The notes beneath the pieces are model-generated. The model saw nothing but the letters and a program-made list of their open reading frames with translations. It searched no databases and had not been told where the DNA came from. The translations under genes and the position numbers were made by a program. A DNA stretch of 64,000 bases. It comes from Petunia secreta (Eukaryota > Streptophyta > Magnoliopsida > Solanales > Solanaceae). This document shows, in pieces, positions 19,820 to 30,763 of this stretch. The stretch lies in assembly GCA_029990175.1 (NCBI GenBank), contig JARKIP010000035.1, forward strand, positions 35,664,001 to 35,728,000. Reading direction: 5' to 3'. The stretch's first letter is position 1; each line of letters starts with the position of its first letter.

Positions 19820-21087
19820 AAGGCTAGGGTTGCGTTCTTACGAGCCCTCGTCCTACTCTTCGTGCTTGTCATCTTTGTTCCGCGTTTATTTTCTTGTTCT
19901 TGTTCTTGTTATATTGAAAAAGAAGAAAAAAAAAATTCAAAAACTTGAAAACCCAAAAATTTGAAGGAAATCGCTTGTTGTTACGATTTTGTTGGTTTTG
20001 ATTATCGGGGATTGTTTGTTTACGTGAACCCGACAATTGGGTACCAACAAAACGCGTTTTGGAGTTGAAAATCAAAAGTTCAAAAATTGAACCCTAGGTT
20101 GGGTATTTTGCAAAATTTGCCAAAACTTGTTTGATGTTATGATTTTGTGGTTGTTTGGTATCGGGGATTGTTCACTATAGTTTTCCCCGTTGATTTGATA
20201 CCCTCATAACATCATTTGGAGTATTGTAGTGAAAATCGAAATTTTGAAAAAGTTGAAGAACTTGAACCAAAATCATTGAAAAACAAGTTGTTAAATGGTT
20301 GCTTTGTGTTAGAACCATTGTGGGTTGTTTACCACAGTTGAAAACACCTTTTGCAAGCTTGAAAACTGAAAAGGTTGAATTTGGGTTATTGTGTGTGCCA
20401 AAACTGCTGTTTTTCTGTCGAGTTTCTCGTTCAGCTGAACAAACCTGCGCGATCGCGCAAGGTCTCGCGCTATCGCGCCATTTCTGAATTCTTGTTCATC
20501 GCGATCGCGCCCCTCTGCACGCGATCGCGAAGGGTACCAATTTCCAGAATTTCCTGAAGTTGGACAGAATGTTCGCAAAGGCGTCGTAACAGTTTCCAAC
20601 CACCAAAACTCCCATAGCATCATCAAATATGGTGAGTTTCTAGATCACAAACCAAAATTCATCCAATTCCGAATCCGTTTAGTGGCGATTCGATCTTTGG
20701 ACATTTGATCGCGCCACTTCCGATTAGTACTTTGAGGGTAACACTTCTACCCAATTAGTACTAATCCCTCATTCGACTAGGATACTCGTGCCTAGAAGGA
20801 GAGTAGATTTCAAAGAAGATTCGTAGTTAATTGTTTGGTTCAAGTGCGCACCAAATAGCTTGGCGTTGATCGAGTCCCATTGAATCCACTCTTCCCGAAG
20901 AGCATTTGGTTCTTGTATTTTGGTTTGATCATTGAGGAGGTTGCGCAACTACGAGGAGGCCATTGATTTCAAGTTTGTGTGAAACCAACCCCAAGCTTGA
21001 GTGAACCCGAGCGACAAACAAAAGTGAGGGAGTGAGTGAGGACTTTTACTCTAATCTTCCTTTCTTGTTTTTGATTGTTGTAGGTAC
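19820..21087 (+). other. J2 untranslated leader
   Basis: A leader of 1.27 kb without a credible gene. It contains a second cluster of GCGATCGC palindromes at about 20446-20530 and a stretch near 20565-20700 similar to the I1 leader. It closes with a T-rich tract and TTGTAG|GTAC just before the gag ATG (acceptor-like AG at 21082-21083). Confidence 0.8.
20446..20530. repeat. J2 leader palindrome cluster (GCGATCGC type)
   Basis: Three GCGATCGC octamers and one related GCGCTATCGCGC lie within about 85 bases of otherwise unremarkable leader. The same octamer is clustered in U3 of this element. Confidence 0.85.
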
Positions 21088-24000
21088 ATGGCGGAGGAGA
21101 AAGCAAAGAGTACCATTGAGGTTCCAACCGACGTCTTGGCTAGCTTGTTAGCCGAGGTGAAGGCCCTAAACCTTAAAATGGAGGTTCTTGAAAAGGAGAG
21201 GACCCCGAGTGTCCAAAGGGACCCCAATGAAGGCACTAGTGATGATTCCATCATGAAGCCGGATCATTATGCGGAGCTAGTTCGTCGACAACGGTTGAGG
21301 GATGAGGCTCTTGCGAGAGAAAGAATGTTGGGCAATCCCCAACCCTTGGGCAATCCCCAAGGAGATGTTCCATTCCTAAGGCCACGGAGAAACATTGCAC
21401 CTCTTGAGCAAGTTGATGAAGCTCAAGAAGGGGAGGGCCTCGGACTTGAAGATGATTACTTTGATGTCCCCTATCCAAATAGGAGGGCGATGAATGGAGG
21501 CCGAGGTATAGATAGAGGTCGTGGTCGAGGTCGAGGACCACCAAGAGCTTATTTGGGAAGGAACTTGGGAAGGGAATATGAAGATATTGATGACAACTAT
21601 GGGGTTCAACCGGAACAACACCGTGGGGGTCGTGACACTAATCTCAATAGTGTCAAGATCACTATCCCTCCTTTCAAAGGGACTAGTGATCCGGAAACGT
21701 TTCTTGAATGGAAGGTCCAACTAGAGCGGGTCTTTGACACAAATGATATGACCGAGGAGAAGAAGGCCACCTATGCTATATCATCATTTGAGTCTTATGC
21801 ATCTACATGGTGGGAGTCCATGAAGCGATCAAGGAGACGACTTGGGTTGCGGATGAACATTACTTGGGAAGAGTTGAAAGAAATAATGAACAACAAATAT
21901 GTGACTCCCAAGTATCGACAAGAGCAACTCAAAAGGCTCTATGAGTTAAAACAAGGTTACAAGTCCGTTGATGAATATTTCAACGACTTTGATAAAATTC
22001 GGATGGCTCTAGATATGGAAACGGAAGATGAGGAACAAGCTATCATCCGTTTCAAAAGTGGCTTGAGTAAGGAGATTGCATCCCAATTGAGACTTCACAT
22101 CTTTCACTCCTTACAAGATGTTTGTGATGCCGCGGTTGAAGCCGAGAAATGGCTCAAAGAAGAAAAGGCTCCTCGCTATAGGAGTACTACCACCACCACT
22201 CCTTCAACTCGCACCAAAGAATGGAAGAGCCCATATGCTAGTGGGGCAAGTGGAAGTCGAGATGTAAAGAAGCCTTTTGAGAAGGCTACCCCGAAGAGCG
22301 ACCACAAAGAAGTTGGAGGTATTTCTAAAACTACTTTAAATACTCCTTCTTCTTCTTCCTTCCAATGTCATAAATGCAAGGGTTATGGCCACTTTGCCAA
22401 AGAGTGCCCTACCCGGAAAACAATGATTGTAATGGATGATGGGTTGGTCTATGAGGGGGAAAGTGAGCCCGAGGAAGATGATGAGGAGGAGAGTGAGGAA
22501 GTTGAGGGTGAAGGTGAGGAGAGAGCGACGGAGGGGGATGATCCTAATATGTTCCTTGTGGTACGCCGCATTTTGGGAACTATGTTGAGTGAGGGGAGGG
22601 AAGATGAGCAAAGGGAGAACTTGTTCCATGCCCGTTGTAGAGTGAGGGGGCAAGTTTGTTCCATGATTATTGACTCGGGTAGCTGTGCAAATGTGGTGAG
22701 CCAATCTTTGGTCTCACAATTGAAGTTGACTACCATTAAACACCCGAGCCCCTACCGTTTGCAATGGCTAAGTGAGTGTGGGGAATTGAGGGTAGTGAAG
22801 CAAGTCTTGGTTAGGTTCAAGATTGGAAACTATCAAGATGAACACATGTTTGACGTGGTGCCAATGCAAGCTTGCCATCTTTTGTTTGGAAGGCCTTGGC
22901 AATACGACAAACAAGTGGTTCATGATGGCCGGGCCAACCCTTACACGGTGAAACATGAGGGAAAAAGGTTCGTGCTTACACCTTTGACCCCGAGACAAGT
23001 AAGTGAGGACTATCGGCGCATGAAAGAGTTGAGGGAAACGGCTAAGGCCAAGTCTCCGATTGTGACCAAATCCTTGGCCGAGACTCCACCATCTTCCACC
23101 GGTCGCATGTGTGCCATGATGCAACCGGGTGAGGTTTTGAGAGGCAATGATGGCACCAAGATGTTCATATGCCTAGTGCACAAAGGTATGGTTTTAAATT
23201 CCGAAAGTGATTATTTATCTAACCCTAACCCTTTGCCTAGTGCCATTGACAATGTTTTGAAGGTCTACGAGGACATGTTTCCGGAAGAGATGCCGGATGG
23301 ACTACCTCCCTTGAGAGGTATTGAACATCAAATTGATTTTGTCCCGGGATCTCAAATCCCCAACAAGCCGGCATATAGAAGCAATCCCGAGGACACAAGG
23401 GAGTTGCAAAAACAAATTGATGAATTGCTTACAAAGGGCTTGGTGAGGGAAAGCTTAAGTCCTTGTGCCGTGCCCGTGATCCTCGTTCCAAAAAAGGATG
23501 GCACTTGGAGGATGTGTGTGGATTGTCGAGCGGTCAACAAGATCACGGTAAAGTATCGACATCCCATACCTCGATTGGATGATATGTTGGATGAGCTTAG
23601 TGGTTCTAGTGTCTTTTCAAAAATAGACCTTAGGTCCGGCTACCACCAAATCCGGATGAAACCGGGTGATGAGTGGAAAACCGCATTCAAGACTAAATTT
23701 GGTCTATATGAATGGTTGGTGATGCCCTTCGGCCTCTCCAACGCACCTAGCACTTTCATGAGATTAATGAACCACGTGCTTAAGCCATTTATCAACAAAT
23801 TCGTGGTCGTCTACTTTGATGACATATTGATTTATAGCAAGTCAATAGACGACCATGTGGGCCACTTGAGTCAAGTGCTTGAAGTACTACGAGCCGAAAA
23901 GCTCTATGCGAACTTTAAGAAGTGTGCCTTTTGTGTTGAAAAGGTTGTCTTTTTGGGCTTTGTTGTTAGTGTCAATGGTGTGGAAGTTGATGAGTCCAAA

Positions 24001-26115
24001 GTTGAAGCCATTAGAGATTGGCCTACTCCTACCACCGTCTCTCATGTGAGGAGTTTCCATGGCCTTGCTAGTTTCTATCGGCGCTTTGTTAGAGACTTTA
24101 GCACCATTGCCGCACCACTCACCGAGTTGGTGAAGAAAGATAAACCCTTTGTGTGGGGAGAGCCTCAAGAGAGAGCTTTCCAAGAATTGAAAGGTAGGTT
24201 GAGTACCGCCCCCTTGCTACAATTGCCCGACTTCGGGAAAGCTTTTGAGGTCGAATGTGATGCCTCGGGGGTGGGAATTGGGGGTGTCCTCATGCAAGAA
24301 GGGAAGCCCGTTGCCTACTTTAGTGAGAAGTTGAAGGGCGCAACCTTGAATTACTCTACGTATGACAAGGAGTTGTATGCCCTCGTGAGAGCTTTGGCCC
24401 ATTGGCAACACTATCTATGGCCTCGGGAATTTGTGATCAAGAGTGACCATGAGTCACTCAAGCATCTAAGAGGTCAAGAAAAGTTGAACAAGAGACATGC
24501 CAAGTGGGTGGAGTTCGTGGAGTCCTTTCCTTATGTAATTCATTACAAAAGGGGTAAGGACAATGTTGTGGCCGATGCGCTTTCAAGAAAATTCGCTCTT
24601 GCCACCACTCTCGCTTCTAGACTTGTGGGTTTTGAGAGTATCAAGTCATTGTACGCTCATGACCCAAAGCTCAAGAGCATTCATGATGCTCTAGTGAGTG
24701 GGGGAAGGGTAGAGAAATACCAATGGGTAGACGGCTACATTTTCAAGCATGGGCGAGTGTGTGTCCCCGAGTCCTCTTGGAGAAATGTGCTAGTGCAAGA
24801 AGCACATTGCGGGGGCTTGATGGGTCACTTTGGGGTGGATAAGACTATGGCCATACTTAAAGAGCAATTCCATTGGCCAAAAATGAGGCCTCTTGTGGAG
24901 CGATTTTGCAATGCTTGCTTGGATTGCAAGAGGGCCAAGTCTAGATCCAACAACCAAGGACTATACACTCCTTTGCCCATTCCTATTAGTCCGTGGGTTG
25001 ATCTTTCTATGGATTTTGTTATGGCTTTACCCCGGACTAGAGGAGGACACGATAGCATTTTTGTTGTCGTTGACCGTTTCTCCAAAATGGCTCACTTCAT
25101 TCCGTGCAAAAAGACTAATGATGCCCAACATGTAGCTTCCTTGTTTATTGATCATGTCTTGAAATTGCATGGGGTGCCTCGCACCATTGTAAGTGATAGG
25201 GACTCCAAGTTCCTTAGCCATTTTTGGAAGTGTTTGTGGGGTGCTCTTGGCACCAAGTTGCTCTTCTCCACGTCCCACCACCCTCAAACCGATGGACAAA
25301 CCGAGGTGGTGAACCGGACTTTGGGAGCTCTACTACGAGCTATGACCAAAGGGAAGGCCGGGACTTGGATTGATAAGCTACCACTCATGGAGTTTGCATA
25401 TAACCGCACTTTACATCGCATGATTGGCATGACTCCATTTGAGTGTGTTTATGGTTTTAACCCATTGATTCCTCTTGATCTTACCCCTTTGCCAAGGGAT
25501 ATGGTTGTTGATTTTGAAGGTAAAGCTCGGGCCAAAGCATTGCTTGAACTTCATGCCAAGGCGCGGAAGACGTTAGAAGAGGCCTATGAGAAGATAGCAA
25601 CCAAGAAAAACAAAGGAAGAAAGAAGGTGGACTTCAAGAAGGGAGATTGGGTATGGGTGCACTTCCGCAAGGAACGATTTCCAAACCAAAGGAAGGGGAA
25701 GTTGGCACCAAGGGGCGATGGACCATTCCAAGTGTTGTCCAAGATCAACAACAATGCATACGTGATAGATTTGCCCGGTGAGTATAATGTATCGACTACT
25801 TTCAATGTTAGTGACTTGACTTCTTTTGATGTAGGTGAAGATACCTTGGAGGAGGACGACTCAATTTCGAGGATGAAATCTTCTCAAGAAGGGGAGGATG
25901 ATGCAACCCAAATTGCATCGAGACCATTCACTCGAAGTCAAGCCAAGGATATACAAGACGCTCACCTACACTTGGTTTGGAGAGGCGTGGATGAGACGAG
26001 CTCGGGGAAGGACTTAAAGGCAATGCATTGGAGCTCATTCCATGTGGAAACAGGGCAGGAAACAGTGCAAGAAGCAGGGGAGCAAAACAGGGCAAAAACA
26101 GGGGAAGTCTGCTGA
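21088..26115 (+). CDS. J2 gag-pol polyprotein (open, 1675 aa)
   Basis: Single-frame gag-pol. Gag domain about residues 195-370; knuckle CHKCKGYGHFAKEC (C-X2-C-X4-H-X4-C) at about 426; protease IIDSGSCAN with catalytic D at about 528; RT with FSKIDLRSGYHQ and YFDDIL near 909; RNase H D at about 1058, SDHESLKHL, VADALSR; integrase HHCC from about 1239; catalytic D 1309, D 1370, E 1406, i.e. D-60-D-35-E; GPF module GDGPFQVLSKINNNAYVIDLP. The ATG at 21088 follows GTAGGTAC. The frame crosses the PPT as SRMKSSQEGEDD and ends in the 3' LTR; the last 72 residues include RPFTRSQAKDIQDAHLHL. No chromodomain is recognised. The RT resembles the CRM-like chromoviruses (moderate confidence). Confidence 0.96.
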   Translation: MAEEKAKSTIEVPTDVLASLLAEVKALNLKMEVLEKERTPSVQRDPNEGTSDDSIMKPDHYAELVRRQRLRDEALARERMLGNPQPLGNPQGDVPFLRPRRNIAPLEQVDEAQEGEGLGLEDDYFDVPYPNRRAMNGGRGIDRGRGRGRGPPRAYLGRNLGREYEDIDDNYGVQPEQHRGGRDTNLNSVKITIPPFKGTSDPETFLEWKVQLERVFDTNDMTEEKKATYAISSFESYASTWWESMKRSRRRLGLRMNITWEELKEIMNNKYVTPKYRQEQLKRLYELKQGYKSVDEYFNDFDKIRMALDMETEDEEQAIIRFKSGLSKEIASQLRLHIFHSLQDVCDAAVEAEKWLKEEKAPRYRSTTTTTPSTRTKEWKSPYASGASGSRDVKKPFEKATPKSDHKEVGGISKTTLNTPSSSSFQCHKCKGYGHFAKECPTRKTMIVMDDGLVYEGESEPEEDDEEESEEVEGEGEERATEGDDPNMFLVVRRILGTMLSEGREDEQRENLFHARCRVRGQVCSMIIDSGSCANVVSQSLVSQLKLTTIKHPSPYRLQWLSECGELRVVKQVLVRFKIGNYQDEHMFDVVPMQACHLLFGRPWQYDKQVVHDGRANPYTVKHEGKRFVLTPLTPRQVSEDYRRMKELRETAKAKSPIVTKSLAETPPSSTGRMCAMMQPGEVLRGNDGTKMFICLVHKGMVLNSESDYLSNPNPLPSAIDNVLKVYEDMFPEEMPDGLPPLRGIEHQIDFVPGSQIPNKPAYRSNPEDTRELQKQIDELLTKGLVRESLSPCAVPVILVPKKDGTWRMCVDCRAVNKITVKYRHPIPRLDDMLDELSGSSVFSKIDLRSGYHQIRMKPGDEWKTAFKTKFGLYEWLVMPFGLSNAPSTFMRLMNHVLKPFINKFVVVYFDDILIYSKSIDDHVGHLSQVLEVLRAEKLYANFKKCAFCVEKVVFLGFVVSVNGVEVDESKVEAIRDWPTPTTVSHVRSFHGLASFYRRFVRDFSTIAAPLTELVKKDKPFVWGEPQERAFQELKGRLSTAPLLQLPDFGKAFEVECDASGVGIGGVLMQEGKPVAYFSEKLKGATLNYSTYDKELYALVRALAHWQHYLWPREFVIKSDHESLKHLRGQEKLNKRHAKWVEFVESFPYVIHYKRGKDNVVADALSRKFALATTLASRLVGFESIKSLYAHDPKLKSIHDALVSGGRVEKYQWVDGYIFKHGRVCVPESSWRNVLVQEAHCGGLMGHFGVDKTMAILKEQFHWPKMRPLVERFCNACLDCKRAKSRSNNQGLYTPLPIPISPWVDLSMDFVMALPRTRGGHDSIFVVVDRFSKMAHFIPCKKTNDAQHVASLFIDHVLKLHGVPRTIVSDRDSKFLSHFWKCLWGALGTKLLFSTSHHPQTDGQTEVVNRTLGALLRAMTKGKAGTWIDKLPLMEFAYNRTLHRMIGMTPFECVYGFNPLIPLDLTPLPRDMVVDFEGKARAKALLELHAKARKTLEEAYEKIATKKNKGRKKVDFKKGDWVWVHFRKERFPNQRKGKLAPRGDGPFQVLSKINNNAYVIDLPGEYNVSTTFNVSDLTSFDVGEDTLEEDDSISRMKSSQEGEDDATQIASRPFTRSQAKDIQDAHLHLVWRGVDETSSGKDLKAMHWSSFHVETGQETVQEAGEQNRAKTGEVC
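25886..25898 (+). other. J2 polypurine tract
   Basis: AAGAAGGGGAGGA directly abuts the 3' LTR start at 25899. Confidence 0.92.
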
Positions 26116-26648
26116 GCTTACTGCCTAAGACTGGAAACTTGCTCTTCGCGATCGCGTCCATCACTCACGCGATCGCGATGACCATTTCTTTTGCCTGCGC
26201 GATCGCGCCAAGACTCGCGCTATCGCGACCTTCTGCATTTTAGTGTTCCACGCGATCGCATATAACTCTGCGCGATCGCGAAGAACACTCGAGTAGCAGC
26301 GGACCAGAATGCTAGGAAACATTGTAATGAGGTGCTATAAATGCCCTCTTTCATCATTTATTGTTTTTACCTTACTTTGAACACAAAACATTAAATGAGC
26401 AATGCTCTTGAACCTTGTAACACTTTTGGCTTGAAATCAATTGGATGAATCCAAGTTGTTCTTCAATCCGTCTTCGATCATTCTATTTGCTCGAGCCTCG
26501 TGACTCTTGAGGATAGTTGCATAGTGTTAGGTGATTCTTTCCAATCGTTTGGGGTGTAACGGAACTAGTTCTTCGTTGCTACTCGAACTTTAGTGTAAGT
26601 CTCGTCTCGCTTTTATCTTTTATCGCTTTCGTATTTTCGATTGCATCA
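25899..26648 (+). repeat. J2 3' LTR
   Basis: 750 bp, apparently identical to the 5' LTR, followed by the ATAGT duplication and the resumed K1 gag. Palindromes lie at about 26156-26283, TATA-like box at 26335-26342. Confidence 0.95.
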
Positions 26649-26653
26649 ATAGT

Positions 26654-27179
26654 CCCTTCTAGCATTCCTTCCTCCATATCCTAAGGGTGGCCCTCGACCT
26701 CGGCCTCTACCCCGATCCACATTTCGACCCCAATTCATAGCTCGCCTTGGTTGAAAGTGATCATCAAACCCATACACATTGTCATCATAATCAACTTCCT
26801 CCCCTTCTTGAGCCTCAACAACTTGCTCAAGAGGTTGCACATTTCGGACGGGTCTTGGTAGTGGAAAGTTTCTTGGGGGATTATCCAAGATACGGGGAAT
26901 GCCCGTTCGTTCAATTCTCTCTCGATCCTCCTTTACCCGTTGTTGATTGAGCAATTCAACAACTTGCTCCGGGGTAAAGGTAGGGCTACTTGAGCCTTCA
27001 CCGGTCTCAATTTGGACACTCGGGGTCCCCTTTTCAATTGGGACACTCGGGGTCCCATGTTCACCTTGAGTACTCGAGGCTCCCTTTTCGAGAGAATCAA
27101 TCCTTTGGTTCATGAGGTCCATCTTGGCAAGAAGATTAGCCAAGGCCTCCTTAATGAAATCTTGACCTTCGTTGGCCAT
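26654..27179 (-). pseudogene. K1 gag, 5' part
   Basis: From the ATG at 27179 it reads MANEGQDFIKEALANLLAKM, a predicted coiled-coil-like N-terminus, then TPSV repeats, an ELLNQQRVKEDRERIER stretch, an acidic segment and an Arg/Gly-rich RGRGRGRGPP box before J2 interrupts. The open frame extends a few codons upstream through a T-rich tract, but ATG 27179 matches K2, K3 and K4. Confidence 0.9.
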
Positions 27180-27222
27180 TGTACCTACAAAGAAAAGAAA
27201 CAAGAGTTAGTTAAAACACCTC
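27180..27222 (-). other. K1 leader stub
   Basis: 43 bases matching the K2 and K3 leaders just upstream of gag, with the CTTTGTAG|GTAC acceptor-like context. It is cut by the H2 LTR at 27223; the target copy seen is ACCTC at 27218-27222. Confidence 0.85.
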
Positions 27223-27975
27223 TGGTGCAATGCAATTCCCGAAGGGGTTGCTAGCACAAACGCGGAAGAACAAATAATAAAGATAAAGATAAAAGCAAGA
27301 CAAAACTTGCTTCTTTCGAAAGAACAGTGAGGAACCTGTCTCAAAGCTCAATCAAAAGGGATACAAGGATCACCTATACTATGCAACAATCCTCAAGAGA
27401 ACATTGCCTCTTGCAAACTGAATGATCAAGAGGAATGTTCAATCGGACTAACCGAAAGCCACAAGTCCTTAAAAGCCCTTACCGGGGTTTTGCTCACGAC
27501 GGAGACAAGAAGAAATGTGCTCGGCACTTTCATTCAATTCATCAATGTTCAAAAACTAGCTACTTACAATGAAAGGAAACAGTGTTTATATAGGAAATAC
27601 TAAGGGTAAACTAGTAAATAGGTCACAGTTGACCAATAGAAATAAGCCACGCAGGGCTGAGTTAAAATGTGTTCGGCAGACTTTGACTTCGGTAAGCCTT
27701 GGCTTCGGTTCTCGATTGTCTGCTCGAACACACACTTGTTGCCTTCGGACGCTCAATTGTCTTCGAGCTCATTGTCCTCGGTCACATTGCCTTCGGGCTC
27801 AAATCTGAAGATAGTGCCTTCGATTCTTGAGCTCGGCCACTCAGCTTCGGAGCAATTGTTTTCCTTCGGCCAGGCTAAGTGAACGTGCACATCGTGCAGC
27901 AGCTTGGCTTGGTTTCTTGTCATCGGTCTCCTCGGTGGATCGATCACTTGATCAGCACGTGATCGGGCTGCATCA
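27223..27975 (-). repeat. H2 3' LTR
   Basis: 753 bp; on the plus strand TGGTGCAATGC...GGGCTGCATCA. The left end against K1 fixes the true H LTR terminus as ...TTGCACCA. The inner part codes the pol tail; the outer 530 bases have no gene. Confidence 0.9.
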
Positions 27976-29425
27976 TCCTCCCCTTCTTGAGAAGATTTCA
28001 TCCTCGAAATCAAGCCCTCCTCGTCCTCCGAAGTTGGACCTACAACACAAGGAACTAAGTCAGCAACATTAAAGGTGTTGGACACGTTATACTCACCAGG
28101 GAGGTCGATCACGTAGGCATTGTTGTTGATCTTGGTCAACACTTGAAATGGACCATCCCCTCGAGGAGCCAACTTTCCTTTCCTTTGGTTCGGGAAGCGT
28201 TCCTTTCGGAAGTGAACCCAAACCCAATCTCCCTTCTTTAATTCCAACTTTTTACGCCCCTTGTTTTTCTTTAAGGCAACCTTTGCATAGGCCTCCTCGA
28301 GGTTCTTCTTCACCCTTGCATGCAATTCGATCAAGGCAGCTGCTCGTCGAGTACCTTCAAAATCAAGAACAGAATCTCGAGGCAATGGGGTTAAATCAAG
28401 AGGAATCAAAGGATTAAAGCCATACACACATTCAAACGGGGTCATGTTGATCATTCTATGCACCGTTCGATTGTATGCAAACTCCATCATGGGCAAACGA
28501 TCAGCCCAGTTTCCAACCTTCCCTTTGGTCATTGCCCGAAGCAAAGATCCCAAGGTTCGGTTAACTACCTCGGTCTGTCCATCAGTCTGAGGATGGTGAG
28601 ACGTCGAGAATAGTAGCTTGGTGCCGAGGGCACCCCACAAACATTTCCAAAAATGACTCAAGAACTTCGAGTCTCGATCACTCACAATAGTACGAGGTAC
28701 ACCATGCAATTTTAACACATTAGAAACAAACAATGTAGCTACATGCTGTGCATCATCACACTTTTTGCAAGGAATAAAGTGAGCCATTTTTGAAAAACGG
28801 TCAACCACAACGAAGATGCTATCATGTCCTCCCCCCGACCTCGGTAACCCCAAGACAAAGTCCATGGATATATCAACCCAAGGTCGATCAGGCACGGGCA
28901 ACGGGGTGTACAATCCATGAGGGTTGGACTTTGATTTTGCTTTCTTGCAAACGAGACAAGCGTTGCAAAGTTTTTCCACATCTCGTCGCATTTTGGGCCA
29001 ATGGAACTGCTCGGTCAAGATACCAAGAGTTTTATCGACACCGAAGTGCCCCATTAGTCCACCTGAGTGAGCTTCTCGAACCAAGAGCTCTCTCCACGAT
29101 GACACTGGCACACAAACCCTCCCATTTTTGAAGAGGTAGCCATCATGCCACTGATATTTCTCAACCTTTCGGCCACTCAAGATTGCGTCTCGAACACATT
29201 TCAGCTTGGGATCGTCCTCGTACATCGACTTGATGCTTTCGAATCCCATGAGCCTAGAGGCGAGAGTGGTCGCTAAGGCAAATTTCCTTGATAGCGCATC
29301 GGCCACAACATTATCTTTTCCCTTTTTGTAATGAATTACATAGGGAAAGCTTTCAATGAATTCAACCCACTTGGCATGTCTTCGATTTAATTTCTCCTGA
29401 CCTCGGAGATGTTTCAAAGACTCAT
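27753..29425 (-). pseudogene. H2 pol fragment: RNase H end, integrase, LTR-coded tail
   Basis: Real H2 sequence starts at the ESLKHLRGQEKLN block of RNase H; residues upstream in the same frame are H3 LTR read backwards. It has VADALSR, integrase HHCC (REAHSGGLMGHFG, CNACLVC), D in SMDFVLGLP, D in VSDRDSKF, E in QTDGQTEVVN, the GPF module, SRMKSSQEGEDD and the PMTRNQAKLLHDVHVHL tail inside the LTR. The visible frame is open. Confidence 0.9.
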
Positions 29426-29687
29426 TGATGCAGCCCAAAGTGCTGATCAACCGAGGACACTTCAACCGAGGACAATTACTCGAAGCCAAGCTAAGCTGCT
29501 CCATGACATACACATCCAGCTGGCTATGTCGGGAAGAAGCATGTGTTCGGAAGAGGAATCGCAAAGTGATGAAACCAAGGGCTACATCTTCAAGTTTGAG
29601 CCCGAGGATAAAGTTCCCGAACAGCAGCTCTTGGCCCCGGGCAGCGCAGAACCGAACACATAATCAGCGCCCGATGACAAATGTGCT
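29426..29687 (+). repeat. H3 5' LTR, first piece
   Basis: It starts TGATGCAGCCC like other H LTRs but then diverges; it reads a related tail with TITRSQAKLLHDIHIQL. K3 interrupts it at 29688. The second piece is at 45206-45711, after the GTGCT duplication. Confidence 0.87.
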
Positions 29688-29937
29688 TGATGAGACCCAA
29701 ACCCCCTCAAGACCATTCACACGTAGCCAAGCTAAGGAGATCCAAGGAGTGCACATACACTTGGTGAGGAAGGGCCTTGAAGAAGGAAGCGATTGGAAGC
29801 CGTTCCGGGTGCTCAAGCTAGGCCTCACGCCTAAGGAGGAAGAGAACCCAGCAGAGCTAGGCGCCCCGCCTACCCCAGGCGCCCCGCCTAGGGAGCTCAC
29901 TGCCTAAGGCCCAGGCGCCCCGCCTAGTTTCAGGCGC
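29688..29937 (+). repeat. K3 5' LTR, first piece
   Basis: It starts TGATGAGACCC and matches the 3' LTR from 44418. It is interrupted by K2 inside an AGGCGCC repeat unit; the GGCGC at 29933-29937 is the target copy. Confidence 0.93.
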
Positions 29938-30763
29938 TGATAAGAATCAAAATGCGGAAACGAAAAGATAAAAGCGAGACGTAGCTCGTACGATAATCCC
30001 AAGTAGCAACGGAGAACTTGTTCCGTTACACCCCGAGAGAATGACAAGAACACCTACACTAAGCAACTACCCTCGAGCTAACGTGAGCACGCAAGTAGAA
30101 TGATCGGGGGGGATTGGAATTCATCTAGATCCGCTAGAGGAAAAACAAGTCCCATCAAGGTTTCATTCATTCAATTCCAAGAGTTCAACTCTCAACACAA
30201 AGTGTTTGTTCAATCATCAAAGTTAGCTAATGATTTAAAGAGGCTAAGTGAAGTATTTATAGGCTTCACTTAGGTCTAAATAAAAGGTCTAAAATACCCC
30301 CAAAGTGGGTTAAAACAAATAAGGCCACGCAGGGCTAAACTTGGAAGTTCAAACAAAGTCATTAAAAATCCCGCATGTGGGTCACAGGGGTAGGCGGTCC
30401 GCCTAGTAGGGGGAGGCGGCCGCCCAACAACCTTCACTTCTCTGGATCTGAGGGAGGCGGTCCGCCTAGGCTGGGAGGCGGTCCGCCCTGAGCTTTTCAT
30501 GCCTCTGGATTTTGGGAGGCGCCCCGCCTCAGCTGGGAGGCGCTCCGCCTTGTTCTGGAGCTCCTTGGGATGTCTCATTTTGGGTCTCTTGGGCCTCTCC
30601 AAGTGTCCTAGAGGGTCCTCCCTCCATGGTACACCAAAGCATGGTCTTCAAGTTGCTCTCGGGGCCTTCTTCCATACCCTTCCATACCAAGTAAAGATGA
30701 GCATCTTGGATCAACTTGGCTTGACTCCGAGTGAAGGGTCTTGAGGGGGTTTGGGTCTTATCA
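29938..30763 (-). repeat. K2 3' LTR
   Basis: On the plus strand TGATAAGAATC...GGGTCTTATCA, followed by the reversed PPT at 30764-30776. A palindrome cluster lies at about 30389-30552 and partly codes the pol tail. The outer 590 bases have no gene. Confidence 0.93.

Larger units (their letters stand above)
19056..26648 (+). mobile_element. J2: complete J-family Ty3/gypsy retrotransposon (7.6 kb)
   Basis: Identical-length 750-bp LTRs (19056-19805, 25899-26648), PBS, leader, open gag-pol and PPT. The duplication ATAGT lies at 19051-19055 and 26649-26653, inside K1 gag. I saw no difference between the LTRs on inspection. It is the best candidate in the window for a recently active autonomous element. 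Confidence 0.96.
14843..27222 (-). mobile_element. K1: K-family retrotransposon, deleted, split by J2, truncated by H2
   Basis: On the minus strand the visible order is a short leader (27180-27222), gag (26654-27179 then 18058-19055), deleted pol (15459 to about 18080) and 3' LTR (14843-15678). J2 (19056-26648) interrupts gag with the duplication ATAGT. H2 begins at 27223 in the leader. About 1 kb of the gag end, protease and RT start is missing relative to K3. The 5' LTR is not in the window. Confidence 0.88.
27223..29425 (-). mobile_element. H2: H-family retrotransposon, 3' part only, cut by H3
   Basis: On the minus strand it has a 3' LTR (27223-27975), a PPT (reversed at 27976-27988) and pol back to RNase H, where the H3 5' LTR starts at 29426. 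It sits in the K1 leader. RT, protease, gag and the 5' LTR of H2 are not found elsewhere in the window, in keeping with a rearrangement in H3. Confidence 0.9.

Noticed and set aside
29409..29907. Short plus-strand frames linking the H3 LTR and K3 LTR
   Set aside because: They are 5' LTR copies of pol tails read across an insertion junction, without a promoter or upstream pol.
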